Positions 10,661 to 19,976 of a stretch of DNA of 46,571 nt are shown one piece after another. Position numbers and translations under genes: made by a program. Where the stretch lies: the NCBI GenBank assembly GCA_040876735.1, contig JBBDPC010000178.1, forward strand, positions 1 to 46,571, read 5' to 3'. How positions within the stretch are numbered: the stretch's first letter is position 1; each line of letters begins with the position of its first letter. The DNA comes from Natronomicrosphaera sp040876735. GTDB lineage: Bacteria; Planctomycetota; Phycisphaerae; Phycisphaerales; Phycisphaeraceae. Below the pieces are notes generated by a model, which was not told where the DNA came from, made no database searches, and saw only the letters and a program-made list of their open reading frames with translations.

Positions 10661-10846
10661 AAAAACGCCCGCCTCTGAGCGAGTCCGCGAGCGAAGAGCG
10701 GGATGGGGGGGAATGTGTGATGTGTGATCGATGATGTCAGAGAGCGCCAGGCGGTCCCGGTAAGCGATCGATCACAGATCATCGATCACAGATTGATCGA
10801 CCCCCCCATCCGGGGCTTCGCGGACTCAGCCCTCGGCTTATAAAAT
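10661..10846. repeat. nested palindromic module with core hairpin (copy A)
   Basis: A direct core (10661-10705: starts AAAAACGCCCGC, ends AGAGCGGGATG) is followed by a 7-bp array built on TGTGATG/TGATCGA (10711-10738), a 27-base loop, a complementary 7-bp array built on TCACAGA/TCATCGA (10766-10799), and an inverted, degenerate core (10807-10846, ending TTATAAAAT). GATCCCC heptamers (10850-10867) lead into the hemB stop. The whole intergenic space of 328 bases is filled by repeats; no gene was seen in it. Confidence 0.75.
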
Positions 10847-10869
10847 CTTCCCGATCCCCGATCCCCGCC

Positions 10870-11886
10870 TCACCCCAACCACTCGGCCAACTGCGGCGCG
10901 AAGTAGGTCACCACCGCGTCGGCCCCCGCACGGCGGATGGCGGTGGTGCTTTCCAGCACCGCCGGCTTCAGGTCCAGCCAGCCCCGCGCGGCCGCGGCGT
11001 GCAGCATCGCAAACTCGCCGCTGACGTGATACGCCAGCACCGGCACATCGCACGCGTCGCGCACCTGGCGGAGCACGTCCAGGTAAGCCATCGCCGGCTT
11101 GACCATCACCATGTCCGCTCCCTCGGCAAGGTCGGCGTCCAGCTCGGCCCGCCACTCCCGGCCGCGACGGTAGTCCATCTGGTAGCCCCGGCGGTCGCCG
11201 AACTGCATGCCGCCTTCGCCCGCTTCACGGAACGGGCCGTAGAAGCTGGAGGCGTACTTGATGGCATAGCTGAGGATGGGCGTGTGTGGGTGGCCGGCGG
11301 CGTCGAGGGCGCGGCGGATGGCGGCGACCTGGCCGTCCATCATGCCCGAGGGGGCGACGATGTCCGCGCCGGCGCGGGCCTGGGCGACGGCGGTCTGGCC
11401 GAGCAGGTCGAGCGTGCGGTCGTTGTCGACGGTGAGCGGGTCGGCAGGGGGGTGGCCGCCGTCGATCAGCGCGCCGCAGTGGCCGTGGTCGGTGTACTCG
11501 CAGAAGCAGAGGTCGGCGTAGAGCAGCACGTCGAGGCCCGCGTCGCGCACCGCTTGCAGCGTGCGGTTGACCGGGGCGTCAGGTGAAGCGGCGTAGCTGC
11601 CGTGGGCGTCCTTGTGCTCGGCGCCGGTGACGCCGAAGAGCAGGAACTGCGTGACGCCGCGGCCGGCGAGGTCGCGCATGGTCTGCACGGCGGCGTCGAC
11701 GGGCAGTTGCGCAATGCCGGGCATGGCGGCGACTGGCCGGGGCTCGGGCATGTCGCCGACGAACAGCGGGTAGACCAACTGGCCCGGCGTGAGGGTGACG
11801 TCGGCCACCGCGTCGCGCAGCCGCTGGCCGCGGCGCAGGCGTCGCAATCGTCGTTGGGGGAACGCCGGCTCAGGCATGGCAGGCAT
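10870..11886 (-). CDS. hemB: porphobilinogen synthase (delta-aminolevulinate dehydratase)
   Basis: A 338-residue enzyme that condenses two 5-aminolevulinate molecules to porphobilinogen in tetrapyrrole synthesis. Both active-site lysines are visible, Lys210 (SYAIKYASSFYGPFR) and Lys263 (MVMVKPAMAYLD). Cys127, Cys129 and Cys137 (CFCEYTDHGHC) make the zinc-binding site of the Zn-dependent class. Length and motif order are normal. The gene follows a HEAT-repeat lipoprotein gene on the same strand but a 178-base repeat-filled gap separates them, so they may not be one operon. A second ATG lies three codons downstream. Confidence 0.95.
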   Translation of the reverse strand: MPAMPEPAFPQRRLRRLRRGQRLRDAVADVTLTPGQLVYPLFVGDMPEPRPVAAMPGIAQLPVDAAVQTMRDLAGRGVTQFLLFGVTGAEHKDAHGSYAASPDAPVNRTLQAVRDAGLDVLLYADLCFCEYTDHGHCGALIDGGHPPADPLTVDNDRTLDLLGQTAVAQARAGADIVAPSGMMDGQVAAIRRALDAAGHPHTPILSYAIKYASSFYGPFREAGEGGMQFGDRRGYQMDYRRGREWRAELDADLAEGADMVMVKPAMAYLDVLRQVRDACDVPVLAYHVSGEFAMLHAAAARGWLDLKPAVLESTTAIRRAGADAVVTYFAPQLAEWLG

Positions 11887-11920
11887 GATAGCGGAGCGAC
11901 CGGTTTCGCGTTTCGAGTTT

Positions 11921-12062
11921 CAAAAACGCCCGCTTCTGAGCGAGTCCGCGAGCGAAGAGCGGGATGAGTGAAACTCCAATGACAAAATTCAAATGACAAA
12001 TGTCAGAACCGGCTTGCCGTTGCTTTCCTTTGCCATTTGAATTTGTTCATTTGTCATTTCCC
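11921..12062. repeat. palindromic repeat module, long copy (copy B)
   Basis: Order on plus: core (11922-11966), link AGTGAAACTC, left heptamer arm (CAAATGA words, 11975-12001), loop with AACCGGCTTGCCGTTGCTTTC (12007-12028 region), right arm (TTTGTCA words, 12029-12060). The arms are reverse complements. The module fills the space between hemB and the lipoprotein gene and ends at the stop codon of the latter. The reverse complement of 38855-39037 matches it in core, link, arms and loop. Confidence 0.85.
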
Positions 12063-12063
12063 C

Positions 12064-12909
12064 TCACCCGCGTTCGGGCTGTTCGAGACCGGCGGGCGTC
12101 TGCGGCTTGGCGTCGGGGTCGGCGTCGCGCCAGAACTGCATCCGGCGAAGCACCCCCGCCGGCGGGGACCAGGGCTGATACGTGTACGTCTGTCGGCCGG
12201 CGAACATCGCCTCGCTGCTCCGCTGCTCGTCGGCCCACGCCAGCCAGTCGCCCGCCTCCGGGCCGTGGTCCTGCCCGGTGAGCGTGCGCAGCGACTGCCG
12301 GGCGGCGCGGGCGACGCCGTAGTCCGTGTCGTGCAAGGCGCCCACGAGCGTCTGGAAGACCGCACTGCTCGGGTATTGACCCAGGGCCGTCGCGGCTTCC
12401 ATGCGGACGTCGGCGTCTTCGTCGTCCTGGAGCAGGGTCGCCAACGGCTGCGCGGCGTCGGGGTTGTGCAGCCGCTGCAACGCTTTGGCCGCTTCCCAGC
12501 GCACGAAGGCGGCGTCGTCGCGCAGCAGCGGGATGATCGCCGTCGCATCCTCGGCCGTGCCGTGCAGCCCCAGCGCCTTGGCGCACGAAGCGCGCACCGA
12601 GGCGTCCGGATCGTCGATCAGCAGGCGGTACATGCGGACGTAGACCGGCTCGCCACCGAATGGCGCGGTGGCCAGGTAGTCGACGGCCTCGCGGCGACGG
12701 TCGGGGCTGTAGACGTTGAACGCATCACACGCCGCCTCGCTCGGCGAAGGCGCGGTGGCGAACTGCGGCAGCAGGTCGGCGAACCAGCTCGCATCGTCCA
12801 CCGGTCGGCCGGGGCTGCTCTGGCAGCCGATCGCCAGGGTCAGCGCCAGCACGCCCAGCAGCGATCCGCCGGCCCGTCGAACGGCAACAGGGGGGCAAAA
12901 CGTGTGCAT
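12064..12909 (-). CDS. HEAT-repeat lipoprotein, unknown function
   Basis: A 281-residue protein with a lipoprotein signal: hydrophobic segment followed by lipobox LAIGC near residue 28. The mature part has tandem helical HEAT/PBS-lyase-like repeats of about 32 residues (for example SVRASCAKALGLHG, VRWEAAKALQRLHNPDA, DVRMEAATALGQY, GVARAARQSLRTLTG). Such repeats bind proteins or form scaffolds. The start at 12909 is chosen over an upstream ATG at 12945 because the signal peptide begins there. It lies divergent from pstS with a 321-base gap that holds a dispersed repeat and a candidate Pho box. Confidence 0.8.
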   Translation of the reverse strand: MHTFCPPVAVRRAGGSLLGVLALTLAIGCQSSPGRPVDDASWFADLLPQFATAPSPSEAACDAFNVYSPDRRREAVDYLATAPFGGEPVYVRMYRLLIDDPDASVRASCAKALGLHGTAEDATAIIPLLRDDAAFVRWEAAKALQRLHNPDAAQPLATLLQDDEDADVRMEAATALGQYPSSAVFQTLVGALHDTDYGVARAARQSLRTLTGQDHGPEAGDWLAWADEQRSSEAMFAGRQTYTYQPWSPPAGVLRRMQFWRDADPDAKPQTPAGLEQPERG

Positions 12910-12974
12910 GGCGATGAGTGTAACGCGGGGCACAGCGCGTTGCACGCACCCGCCGGCAAGGGGGCGGCGTGTAC

Positions 12975-13099
12975 CTCTCCTCCCTTTGGGAGGGGCCGGG
13001 GGAGGGGATCACCGTCCGCCCTGAACGCACGTCCACGCCGGCGACGCAAGGTGGTCGGAGGCGCCCTCCCCCAACCCCTCCCAAGGGGATGGGAGTCGG
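12975..13099. repeat. 125-bp dispersed repeat, copy 1
   Basis: The element starts with TCTCCTCCC and ends with GGGAGTCGG; its ends (CTCCC…GGGAG) and the inner GGGGGAGGGG / CCCTCCCCC segments are inverted, so it can fold into a hairpin. A second copy at 43312-43434 aligns over its whole length in the same orientation with clear identity. It sits between divergent genes upstream of pstS. Confidence 0.8.
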
Positions 13100-13141
13100 A
13101 CAGAGCCCGCCTCGCATGATTCACCGCAAACTCATTCGCCC

Positions 13142-13158
13142 TTAACCGTCCGCTAACA
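13142..13158 (+). promoter_or_regulatory. candidate Pho box upstream of pstS
   Basis: TTAAC (13142-13146) and CTAACA (13153-13158) form a direct repeat with an 11-base step, the spacing of PhoB/PhoP half-sites. They lie about 75 bases before the pstS start, in the only stretch of this gap not covered by the dispersed repeat. The half-site word in this phylum is not known to me, so this is tentative. Confidence 0.35.
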
Positions 13159-13230
13159 GGCCTCCCATACCGTTTCATGTGTCCCGAGAACGAAACCTGG
13201 TTCCGAAACACGAACACCGGAGATTCAACG

Positions 13231-14217
13231 ATGCACACGACTCGCACACGCACAGGCCTGCTCGCCGCGGTCGCCGTCGCCACCCTTGCCGCCGGGCCCG
13301 CCCTGGCTCAGGTCAAGGTCGACCCCAAGTTGCCCGACTACGAGCCCACGCAGGGCGTCGCGGGCAACATCACCACCGTCGGCTCGGACACCATGAACAA
13401 CCTCGCCGCCCTCTGGGCCGAGGGCTACCTCTCCGCCTACCCCAACGTCCGCATCGAGATCGAAGGCATGGGCTCGTCCACCGCCCCGGTCGCCCTCACC
13501 GCCGGCACGTCCAACTTCGGCCCCATGAGCCGGGCCATGACCGAACGCGAGATCGACGCTTTTGAAGAGCGCCACGGCTACCCGCCCGTGGGCCTGCCCG
13601 TGGCCGTGGACATGCTCGCCGTCTTCGTCCACCGCGACAACCCGGTCAAAGGCTTGACCCTTCAACAGGTCGACGGCATCTTCTCCTCCACCCAGCGCGG
13701 CGGCGGCGACAACATCACCCGCTGGAGCGACGTCGGCGTCGGCGGGGCGATGGGCAACCAGAACATCAGCCTCTACGGCCGCAACGCCGCCTCCGGCACC
13801 TATGGCTACTTCAAGGAACATGGCCTCTTCGGCGGCGACTTCAAAAACAGCGTCCGCGAACAGCCCGGCTCCTCCGCCGTCGTCCAGGGCGTCGCCAGCG
13901 AACGCAACGCCATCGGCTACTCCGGCATGGGCTACGCCACCGCCGACGTCCGCGCCGTCCCCCTGAAAAACGAAGGCGACGAACGCTACTACAAAGCCAG
14001 CGTCGAAGACGCCGGTGACTACCCGCTCGCCCGCTTCCTCTACGTCTACGTCAACCACCAGCCCGGCCGCGACCTCGATCCGCTCCGCCGCGAGTTCATC
14101 AAGTACATCTACTCCAAGCAGGGCCAGGAAGCCGTGATCCGCGACGGGTTCATCCCCGTCAGCGCCTACGTCGCCCGCGAAGCCCTGAAGTCCGCCGGCA
14201 TCAAGGCCGAATTCTGA
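13231..14217 (+). CDS. pstS: phosphate ABC transporter, periplasmic phosphate-binding protein
   Basis: A 328-residue secreted protein. Residues 1-27 form a Sec signal ending ALAQ. The mature part is PstS-like: GSDTMNNLAALWAEGY and GSSTAPVALTAGTSNFGPMSR hold phosphate-contact regions, and GRNAASGTYGYFKEH is the conserved loop of the second lobe. It captures phosphate for the PstCAB importer encoded next. The ATG at 13231 is used because the signal peptide starts there; an upstream in-frame codon exists. A strong stem-loop follows the gene (14257-14282), a common way to make more binding protein than permease. Confidence 0.93.
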   Translation: MHTTRTRTGLLAAVAVATLAAGPALAQVKVDPKLPDYEPTQGVAGNITTVGSDTMNNLAALWAEGYLSAYPNVRIEIEGMGSSTAPVALTAGTSNFGPMSRAMTEREIDAFEERHGYPPVGLPVAVDMLAVFVHRDNPVKGLTLQQVDGIFSSTQRGGGDNITRWSDVGVGGAMGNQNISLYGRNAASGTYGYFKEHGLFGGDFKNSVREQPGSSAVVQGVASERNAIGYSGMGYATADVRAVPLKNEGDERYYKASVEDAGDYPLARFLYVYVNHQPGRDLDPLRREFIKYIYSKQGQEAVIRDGFIPVSAYVAREALKSAGIKAEF

Positions 14218-14256
14218 TGCCCCTGAGCACCCAGCCGTAACCCAAGCCCCTCACGC

Positions 14257-14282
14257 GGACTGGCCACTTCAGTGGCCAGTCC
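14257..14282 (+). terminator. stem-loop between pstS and pstC
   Basis: A perfect 12-bp stem, GGACTGGCCACT with AGTGGCCAGTCC, encloses two bases. No T-run follows, so it more likely stabilises the pstS message or attenuates read-through than fully terminates. A very similar hairpin lies inside uvrD at 36163-36188. Confidence 0.6.
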
Positions 14283-14305
14283 CGCCTTGTACCAACCCAA
14301 CCCTC

Positions 14306-17008
14306 ATGCCCCAACCTCCCAACCGCTCCATCACCGGACACCGCCGACGCCGCACGACCGGCCTGCGCGTCAAGGTCGGCGACGTCGCCGCACGCTCGCT
14401 GATCACCCTCGGCGGCATCGGCACCATCGTCGCCGTCTCCGCCGTGTTCATCTTCCTCGTCTGGGTCGCCGCGCCCCTGTTCACCAGTGGCCGCATCGTC
14501 GATCGCGCCGAGTACGCCAACCCCTGGGCCGCCGCCAACGCCGCGCTCCCCTTGCACGTCGCCGTCGACGATCACAACACCCTCGGCCTCGCCGTCACGC
14601 CCGACGGCCGGCTCCACCTCTTCCGCGTCGACACCGGCGAAACGATCGAACAACGCGACCTCTTCCCCGAACGCAACCTCACCGCCGCCAGCTTCGGCGA
14701 CCGCAGCGGCGACGTCGTGTTCGGCTTCGACGACGGCTCAATCCAGATGGGCATGATCACCTTCGAAACACGCTACCTCGACGAAGCCGACGACGACGGC
14801 AACCCCCTCGTGCCCGACGACGTGCTCGCCCTGGACGTCTACGAAAACCTGGCCTACGACGGCGGCGTCATCACCCGCACGCCCCGCAACCAGTTCCGCC
14901 ATCGCACCGTCAACGTCGAACTGCGCGAGCCCGCCCGCCTCGACACGCCCTCGCCCGTCCGCCGGCTCAGTCACACCGAGTACGCCGGCCGCACCATGCT
15001 CGTCAGCTACACCGACGACGGCCGACTGCTGCTCAACGAAGTTCGCGAACGCCGGAACCTCATGACCGGCGAAGTGCGCATCGACCTGGCCGACCGCGAA
15101 CTGCCCTTCACCCTCCCCCCCGGCCGCGGGGCGCCGGACCACGTCGCCATGGCCGGGCTGGGCGACAATATTTTCGTCCTCTGGAACGACGGCCGGCTGC
15201 TCCGCTACGACCTGCGCGACCGCGACGACCCGCGCGTGGTCGAGGCGATCGACCTCGTTGAAGAAGAGGGCGAGCAGTTGACGGCCGTGGGTTTCATGCT
15301 CGGCCGGCACAGCCTGGTCACCGGCGACTCGCTCGGCCGGACGCGCGTCTGGTTCCGCGTCGCGGAGCAGGCCGCCGAGGTCGCCGACGCGCCGGAGACG
15401 GTCGACCGCATCGACGGCGACGGCGTCCGCATGGTCAACGCCCACGAACTGTCCGGGCCCGAACATGGCACGGCCGTCACCGCCCTCGGCCGATCGCTCG
15501 GCAGCCGGATGCTCAGCGTTGGTTACGCCGACGGCACGGTCCGCCTCTTTCAGGTGACCGCCGACAACCTCGTGCTCGAAACGGACACCCGCCACGCCAG
15601 TGACCCCGCCGTCGCCCGCCTGTTCATGTCGCCGCGCGACGATGGCCTGATCGCCGTCACCGATGCGGGCGTCAACGTCTTCGCCTTCGACCGCCGCTAC
15701 CCCGCCGCCACGCCCACCTCCGTCTTCCTCCCCGTCTGGTACGAGGACTATCCCGCGCCGCGGCACATGTGGCAGTCCTCCTCCGGGCAGGCGGGCTTCG
15801 AGCCCAAGTTCGGCCTGTTCCCGCTGATCTTCGGCACGCTCAAGGCCACCTTCTACTCCATGCTCTTCGGCCTGCCGCTGGCGGTGCTCGCGGCGATCTA
15901 CACCAGCGAGTTCCTGCATAAAAAGGTCCGCGCCCGCATCAAGCCGGTCATCGAGATGATGGCCAGCCTCCCCAGCGTCGTGCTCGGCTTCGTCGCGGCG
16001 CTGGTGATCGCGCCGGTCATCGAGCAGGTCGTCCCCGCCACGCTGCTGGCGTTCGCCGTCGTGCCGCTCGCCGCGCTGCTGGGCGGCTTCCTCTGGCAAC
16101 TGCTGCCTTACGAATGGCACGCCCGGCTCACGCCCTGGCGGTTCCCGTTCATCGTGGTGGCCGTGATCGCCGCCATCCCCATCGCCATCTTCGGTGGGCC
16201 GCTCGTGGAACGGTTGCTCTTCGCCGGCAACCTCCGCGCCTGGCTGAACCAGGACGCCGGCTCGGGCGTCGCCGGCTGGTTCATCCTCCTGCTGCCGATC
16301 TGCGCCATCGCCACCGCCATCGCCTTCAGCCTGTTCGTCAATCCCGCGCTGCGACGGGCCGGGGTCGAGTGGTCCCGCTTAAAGGTCGCGCTGATGGACC
16401 TGGCGAAGTTCGGCGTCGGGCTGGTCGTCACCGTGACGCTGTCCGTGCTGCTGGCGGTCGTCATCACCCATGTCATCGGCTGGGACCCGCGCGGCGGCGA
16501 CTTCCGCGTCTGGGGCATGGACCTTTCGCCGCTGCAAAGCTACGAGCAGCGCAACGCGATGATCGTCGGCTTCGTCATGGGCTTCGCCATCATCCCGATC
16601 ATCTACACGATCTCTGAAGACGCGCTCAATGCCGTACCCGACCACCTGCGCTCCGCGTCGATGGGCGCGGGGGCGACGCCGTGGCAGACGGCGATGCGGC
16701 TGATCGTGCCCACCGCGATGAGCGGTCTGTTTTCCGCGGCGATGATCGGCCTCGGCCGGGCGGCGGGCGAGACGATGATCGTGCTCATGGCCGCGGGCAA
16801 CACGCCGTTGATGGAGATGAACATCTTCAACGGCTTCCGCACGCTCGCGGCCAACATCGCCGTCGAACTGCCCGAGGCGTCCATGGGCGGCACGCATTAC
16901 CGCATGCTGTTTCTCGCGGCGCTGACGCTGTTCGTCATCACCTTCGCCGTCAACACCTTCGCCGAAGTCGTCCGGCTTCGCTTCCGCAAGAGGGCCTACC
17001 AGCTATGA
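14306..17008 (+). CDS. pstC: phosphate ABC transporter permease PstC with large N-terminal periplasmic domain
   Basis: A 900-residue inner-membrane protein, about three times a minimal PstC. One helix at about 35-58 is followed by about 430 residues with repeated beta-strand patterns like a propeller (VTPDGRLHLFRVDTGE, SVGYADGTVRLFQVT, VLWNDGRLLRYDLRD). The permease proper begins near 505 (FPLIFGTLKATFYSMLFGLPLA) and includes the ABC-coupling loop GATPWQTAMRLIVPTAMSGL. An additional loop with helices (about 590-720) interrupts the core. Similar long PstC forms are known in some proteobacteria. Function in phosphate import is firm; the propeller's partner is unknown. Its stop overlaps the pstA start. 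Confidence 0.9.
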   Translation: MPQPPNRSITGHRRRRTTGLRVKVGDVAARSLITLGGIGTIVAVSAVFIFLVWVAAPLFTSGRIVDRAEYANPWAAANAALPLHVAVDDHNTLGLAVTPDGRLHLFRVDTGETIEQRDLFPERNLTAASFGDRSGDVVFGFDDGSIQMGMITFETRYLDEADDDGNPLVPDDVLALDVYENLAYDGGVITRTPRNQFRHRTVNVELREPARLDTPSPVRRLSHTEYAGRTMLVSYTDDGRLLLNEVRERRNLMTGEVRIDLADRELPFTLPPGRGAPDHVAMAGLGDNIFVLWNDGRLLRYDLRDRDDPRVVEAIDLVEEEGEQLTAVGFMLGRHSLVTGDSLGRTRVWFRVAEQAAEVADAPETVDRIDGDGVRMVNAHELSGPEHGTAVTALGRSLGSRMLSVGYADGTVRLFQVTADNLVLETDTRHASDPAVARLFMSPRDDGLIAVTDAGVNVFAFDRRYPAATPTSVFLPVWYEDYPAPRHMWQSSSGQAGFEPKFGLFPLIFGTLKATFYSMLFGLPLAVLAAIYTSEFLHKKVRARIKPVIEMMASLPSVVLGFVAALVIAPVIEQVVPATLLAFAVVPLAALLGGFLWQLLPYEWHARLTPWRFPFIVVAVIAAIPIAIFGGPLVERLLFAGNLRAWLNQDAGSGVAGWFILLLPICAIATAIAFSLFVNPALRRAGVEWSRLKVALMDLAKFGVGLVVTVTLSVLLAVVITHVIGWDPRGGDFRVWGMDLSPLQSYEQRNAMIVGFVMGFAIIPIIYTISEDALNAVPDHLRSASMGAGATPWQTAMRLIVPTAMSGLFSAAMIGLGRAAGETMIVLMAAGNTPLMEMNIFNGFRTLAANIAVELPEASMGGTHYRMLFLAALTLFVITFAVNTFAEVVRLRFRKRAYQL

Positions 17009-19080
17009 GCGGCAGCACCGCGGTCCAACCTGACACCCCCTCCGCCAACGATCCGCCCAAGGGTGTGCCGCCCGCGCCGGTGACGAGCGTCGGCCGGTCC
17101 CGCCGTCGGCCGCGCGCCGGCTCGTCGCTGACGGCGCATGGTGAACCGATGGTCTGGCTCATCGGCGGCGGCCTGGCGGTCTGCGCGCTGATGATCGTCG
17201 TGTTGATCGGCTGGATCGCCTTGCAGGGCTTCGCCACGTTCTGGCCCAAGCCGATCGTGCAACTGGAAACGACCGACGGCACGATGCTGCTCGGCGAAGT
17301 GACGCGCAGCGAACTGTTCGAGCCGCGCATTCCGCCTGCCGCCGACGGTGACGGCGTGGAAGCGGACGTGGTCGACGCCGGCGCGGCGGTTGAAGAAGAC
17401 GCGCTGCTGGGCCTGGCGACGCGCCGGCTGATCCGCATCGGCAACCGCGAGTACACCGGCACGCCGTTCCGCTGGGTGCCCAGTGCGGCGGTCGAAACCG
17501 AAACGACGCCCGAGTGGGCCGTGCTTGCCGAGCGACTGGAGTGGGGCCCGTTCATCGGCGTGCCGACCGGCTTCCGGATCGACGGCGAGCCGGTCGCCGA
17601 CGACGCCGCCGCCGCATGGGCCGCGTTCGGCGAGCATCATGACGACGTGGTCCGCCGGCAGACGCAGCGCAAGCAACTGGAGCGCGACGACACCGGCGAA
17701 GTGAACTACGTGCTCGAACATGACCGCCTGGCGGTGCGTCGCGCGGAGCTGGACGTGCAGCACGCCGAGCACTCGCACGGCCGGGAGTCGGAGGCATACC
17801 GGCAGGCCCACGCCCGCTTCGAACAGGCCCGGGCCACCCACGCCCAAACGCAGCGATGGGCGCAGGCCGAGTTCAACCGCATCCGCGCGTTGATTGACGA
17901 GCTCAATGCGGAGAATGCCCGGTACGAAATCGTGATGCGCACCGCCGACGAGCGCGAGGTCGCCATTCCGTTGGGCGAGATCGTCCGCGCCTACCCCGCC
18001 AACCAGCTCGGTTTCTTCGACAAGGTCAGCGTCTACGGCTCGCGCTGGTGGGAGTTTCTTACCGACGACCCGCGCGAGGCGAACACGGAAGGCGGCGTCT
18101 TTCCGCCGATCATCGGCACGGTGGTGATGACGCTGCTGATGTGTTTCGTGGTCGTGCCCTTCGGCGTGCTGGCCGCGCTCTACCTGCGCGAGTATGCCCG
18201 GCCCGGGCCGATCGTCAGCGCGGTGCGGATTGCGGTGAACAACCTTGCGGGCGTGCCGAGCATCGTGTTCGGCGTGTTCGGGCTGGGCTTTTTCTGCTAC
18301 ATCGTCGGCGGCTACATCGACCGCGGCCCGACCGACCCCACGACCATGGGGCCGTGGATGGGGGCGCTGGCTGTCCTCATCGCCATCGCGCTGGTGGCGG
18401 CGGCGACGACGGTGGTGAAGCTTCGCGCGGCGGACCAACGGGCGTTCGGCGCACGGCTGCTCGGGTATGCGGCGGTGGCGCTGTGGCTGCTGGCGTTGGG
18501 CGTATGTGCATGGATGTTCATTCGCGTGCCGTTTTTCGACGGCTTTTTCGCCGCCCGCGCGGCCGACGGCTCACCGACGTTCGGCAAAGGCGGCGTGCTG
18601 TGGGCGTCGCTGACGTTGGCGCTGCTGACGTTGCCGGTGGTGATCGTGGCGACGGAGGAAGCGCTGGCGGCGGTGCCGAGCTCGATGCGGGAAGGGTCGT
18701 ATGCGTGCGGGGCGAGCAAGTGGCAGACGGTGCGGCGGATCGTGCTGCCGCGGGCGATGCCGGGCATCATGACGGGGATGATCCTCGCCATGGCGCGCGG
18801 GGCGGGCGAAGTCGCGCCGCTGATGCTCGTGGGCGCGGTGGCGATGGCGCCCGAGCTGCCGGTGGACGGCCACTTCCCGTTCGTGCACATGGAGCGCAGC
18901 TTCATGCACCTGGGCTTCCACATTTACGACGTCGGCTTCCAGAGCCCCGACAGCGAAGGCGCCCGGCCGATGGTCTACACCACCACGCTGCTGCTGATCG
19001 CCATCATCGCCACGCTGAACCTCGCCGCCTTCTACCTGCGCACCCGCCTGCGGCGGCGCTTTGCGGAAAGCCAGTTTTGA
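17005..19080 (+). CDS. pstA: phosphate ABC transporter permease PstA with coiled-coil insertion
   Basis: A 691-residue permease. A first helix (about 49-72) is followed by a periplasmic region of some 290 residues that contains a long Gln/Arg/Glu-rich coiled coil (about 212-310). The permease core starts near 360 (PPIIGTVVMTLLMCFVVVPFG), carries VNNLAGVPSIVFGVFGLGFF and ends with the coupling loop GASKWQTVRRIVLPRAMPGIM. An extra hydrophobic pair separates core helices at about 450-520. The ATG overlaps the pstC stop (ATGA), indicating coupled translation. The coiled coil could pair with the PstC propeller; that is inference. Confidence 0.9.
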   Translation: MSGSTAVQPDTPSANDPPKGVPPAPVTSVGRSRRRPRAGSSLTAHGEPMVWLIGGGLAVCALMIVVLIGWIALQGFATFWPKPIVQLETTDGTMLLGEVTRSELFEPRIPPAADGDGVEADVVDAGAAVEEDALLGLATRRLIRIGNREYTGTPFRWVPSAAVETETTPEWAVLAERLEWGPFIGVPTGFRIDGEPVADDAAAAWAAFGEHHDDVVRRQTQRKQLERDDTGEVNYVLEHDRLAVRRAELDVQHAEHSHGRESEAYRQAHARFEQARATHAQTQRWAQAEFNRIRALIDELNAENARYEIVMRTADEREVAIPLGEIVRAYPANQLGFFDKVSVYGSRWWEFLTDDPREANTEGGVFPPIIGTVVMTLLMCFVVVPFGVLAALYLREYARPGPIVSAVRIAVNNLAGVPSIVFGVFGLGFFCYIVGGYIDRGPTDPTTMGPWMGALAVLIAIALVAAATTVVKLRAADQRAFGARLLGYAAVALWLLALGVCAWMFIRVPFFDGFFAARAADGSPTFGKGGVLWASLTLALLTLPVVIVATEEALAAVPSSMREGSYACGASKWQTVRRIVLPRAMPGIMTGMILAMARGAGEVAPLMLVGAVAMAPELPVDGHFPFVHMERSFMHLGFHIYDVGFQSPDSEGARPMVYTTTLLLIAIIATLNLAAFYLRTRLRRRFAESQF

Positions 19081-19106
19081 ACCAAACTCCGAACAGGGGA
19101 AACGCC

Positions 19107-19910
<804 letters not shown>

Positions 19911-19912
19911 TC

Positions 19913-19957
19913 AGATATCACAAATTAGAAATCAGCAATCACAAATCAGCAATTTCC
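19913..19957. repeat. single-arm heptamer array between pstB and phoU
   Basis: Six successive 7-base units (types ATCACAA, ATTAGAA, ATCAGCA) occupy the gap inside the pst operon. No complementary arm is present nearby, so this is one arm only. The same words (AATCAGC/AATTAGA) recur at 34517-34552. Confidence 0.7.
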
Positions 19958-19976
19958 CCGGATCGGAGCCCCCACA

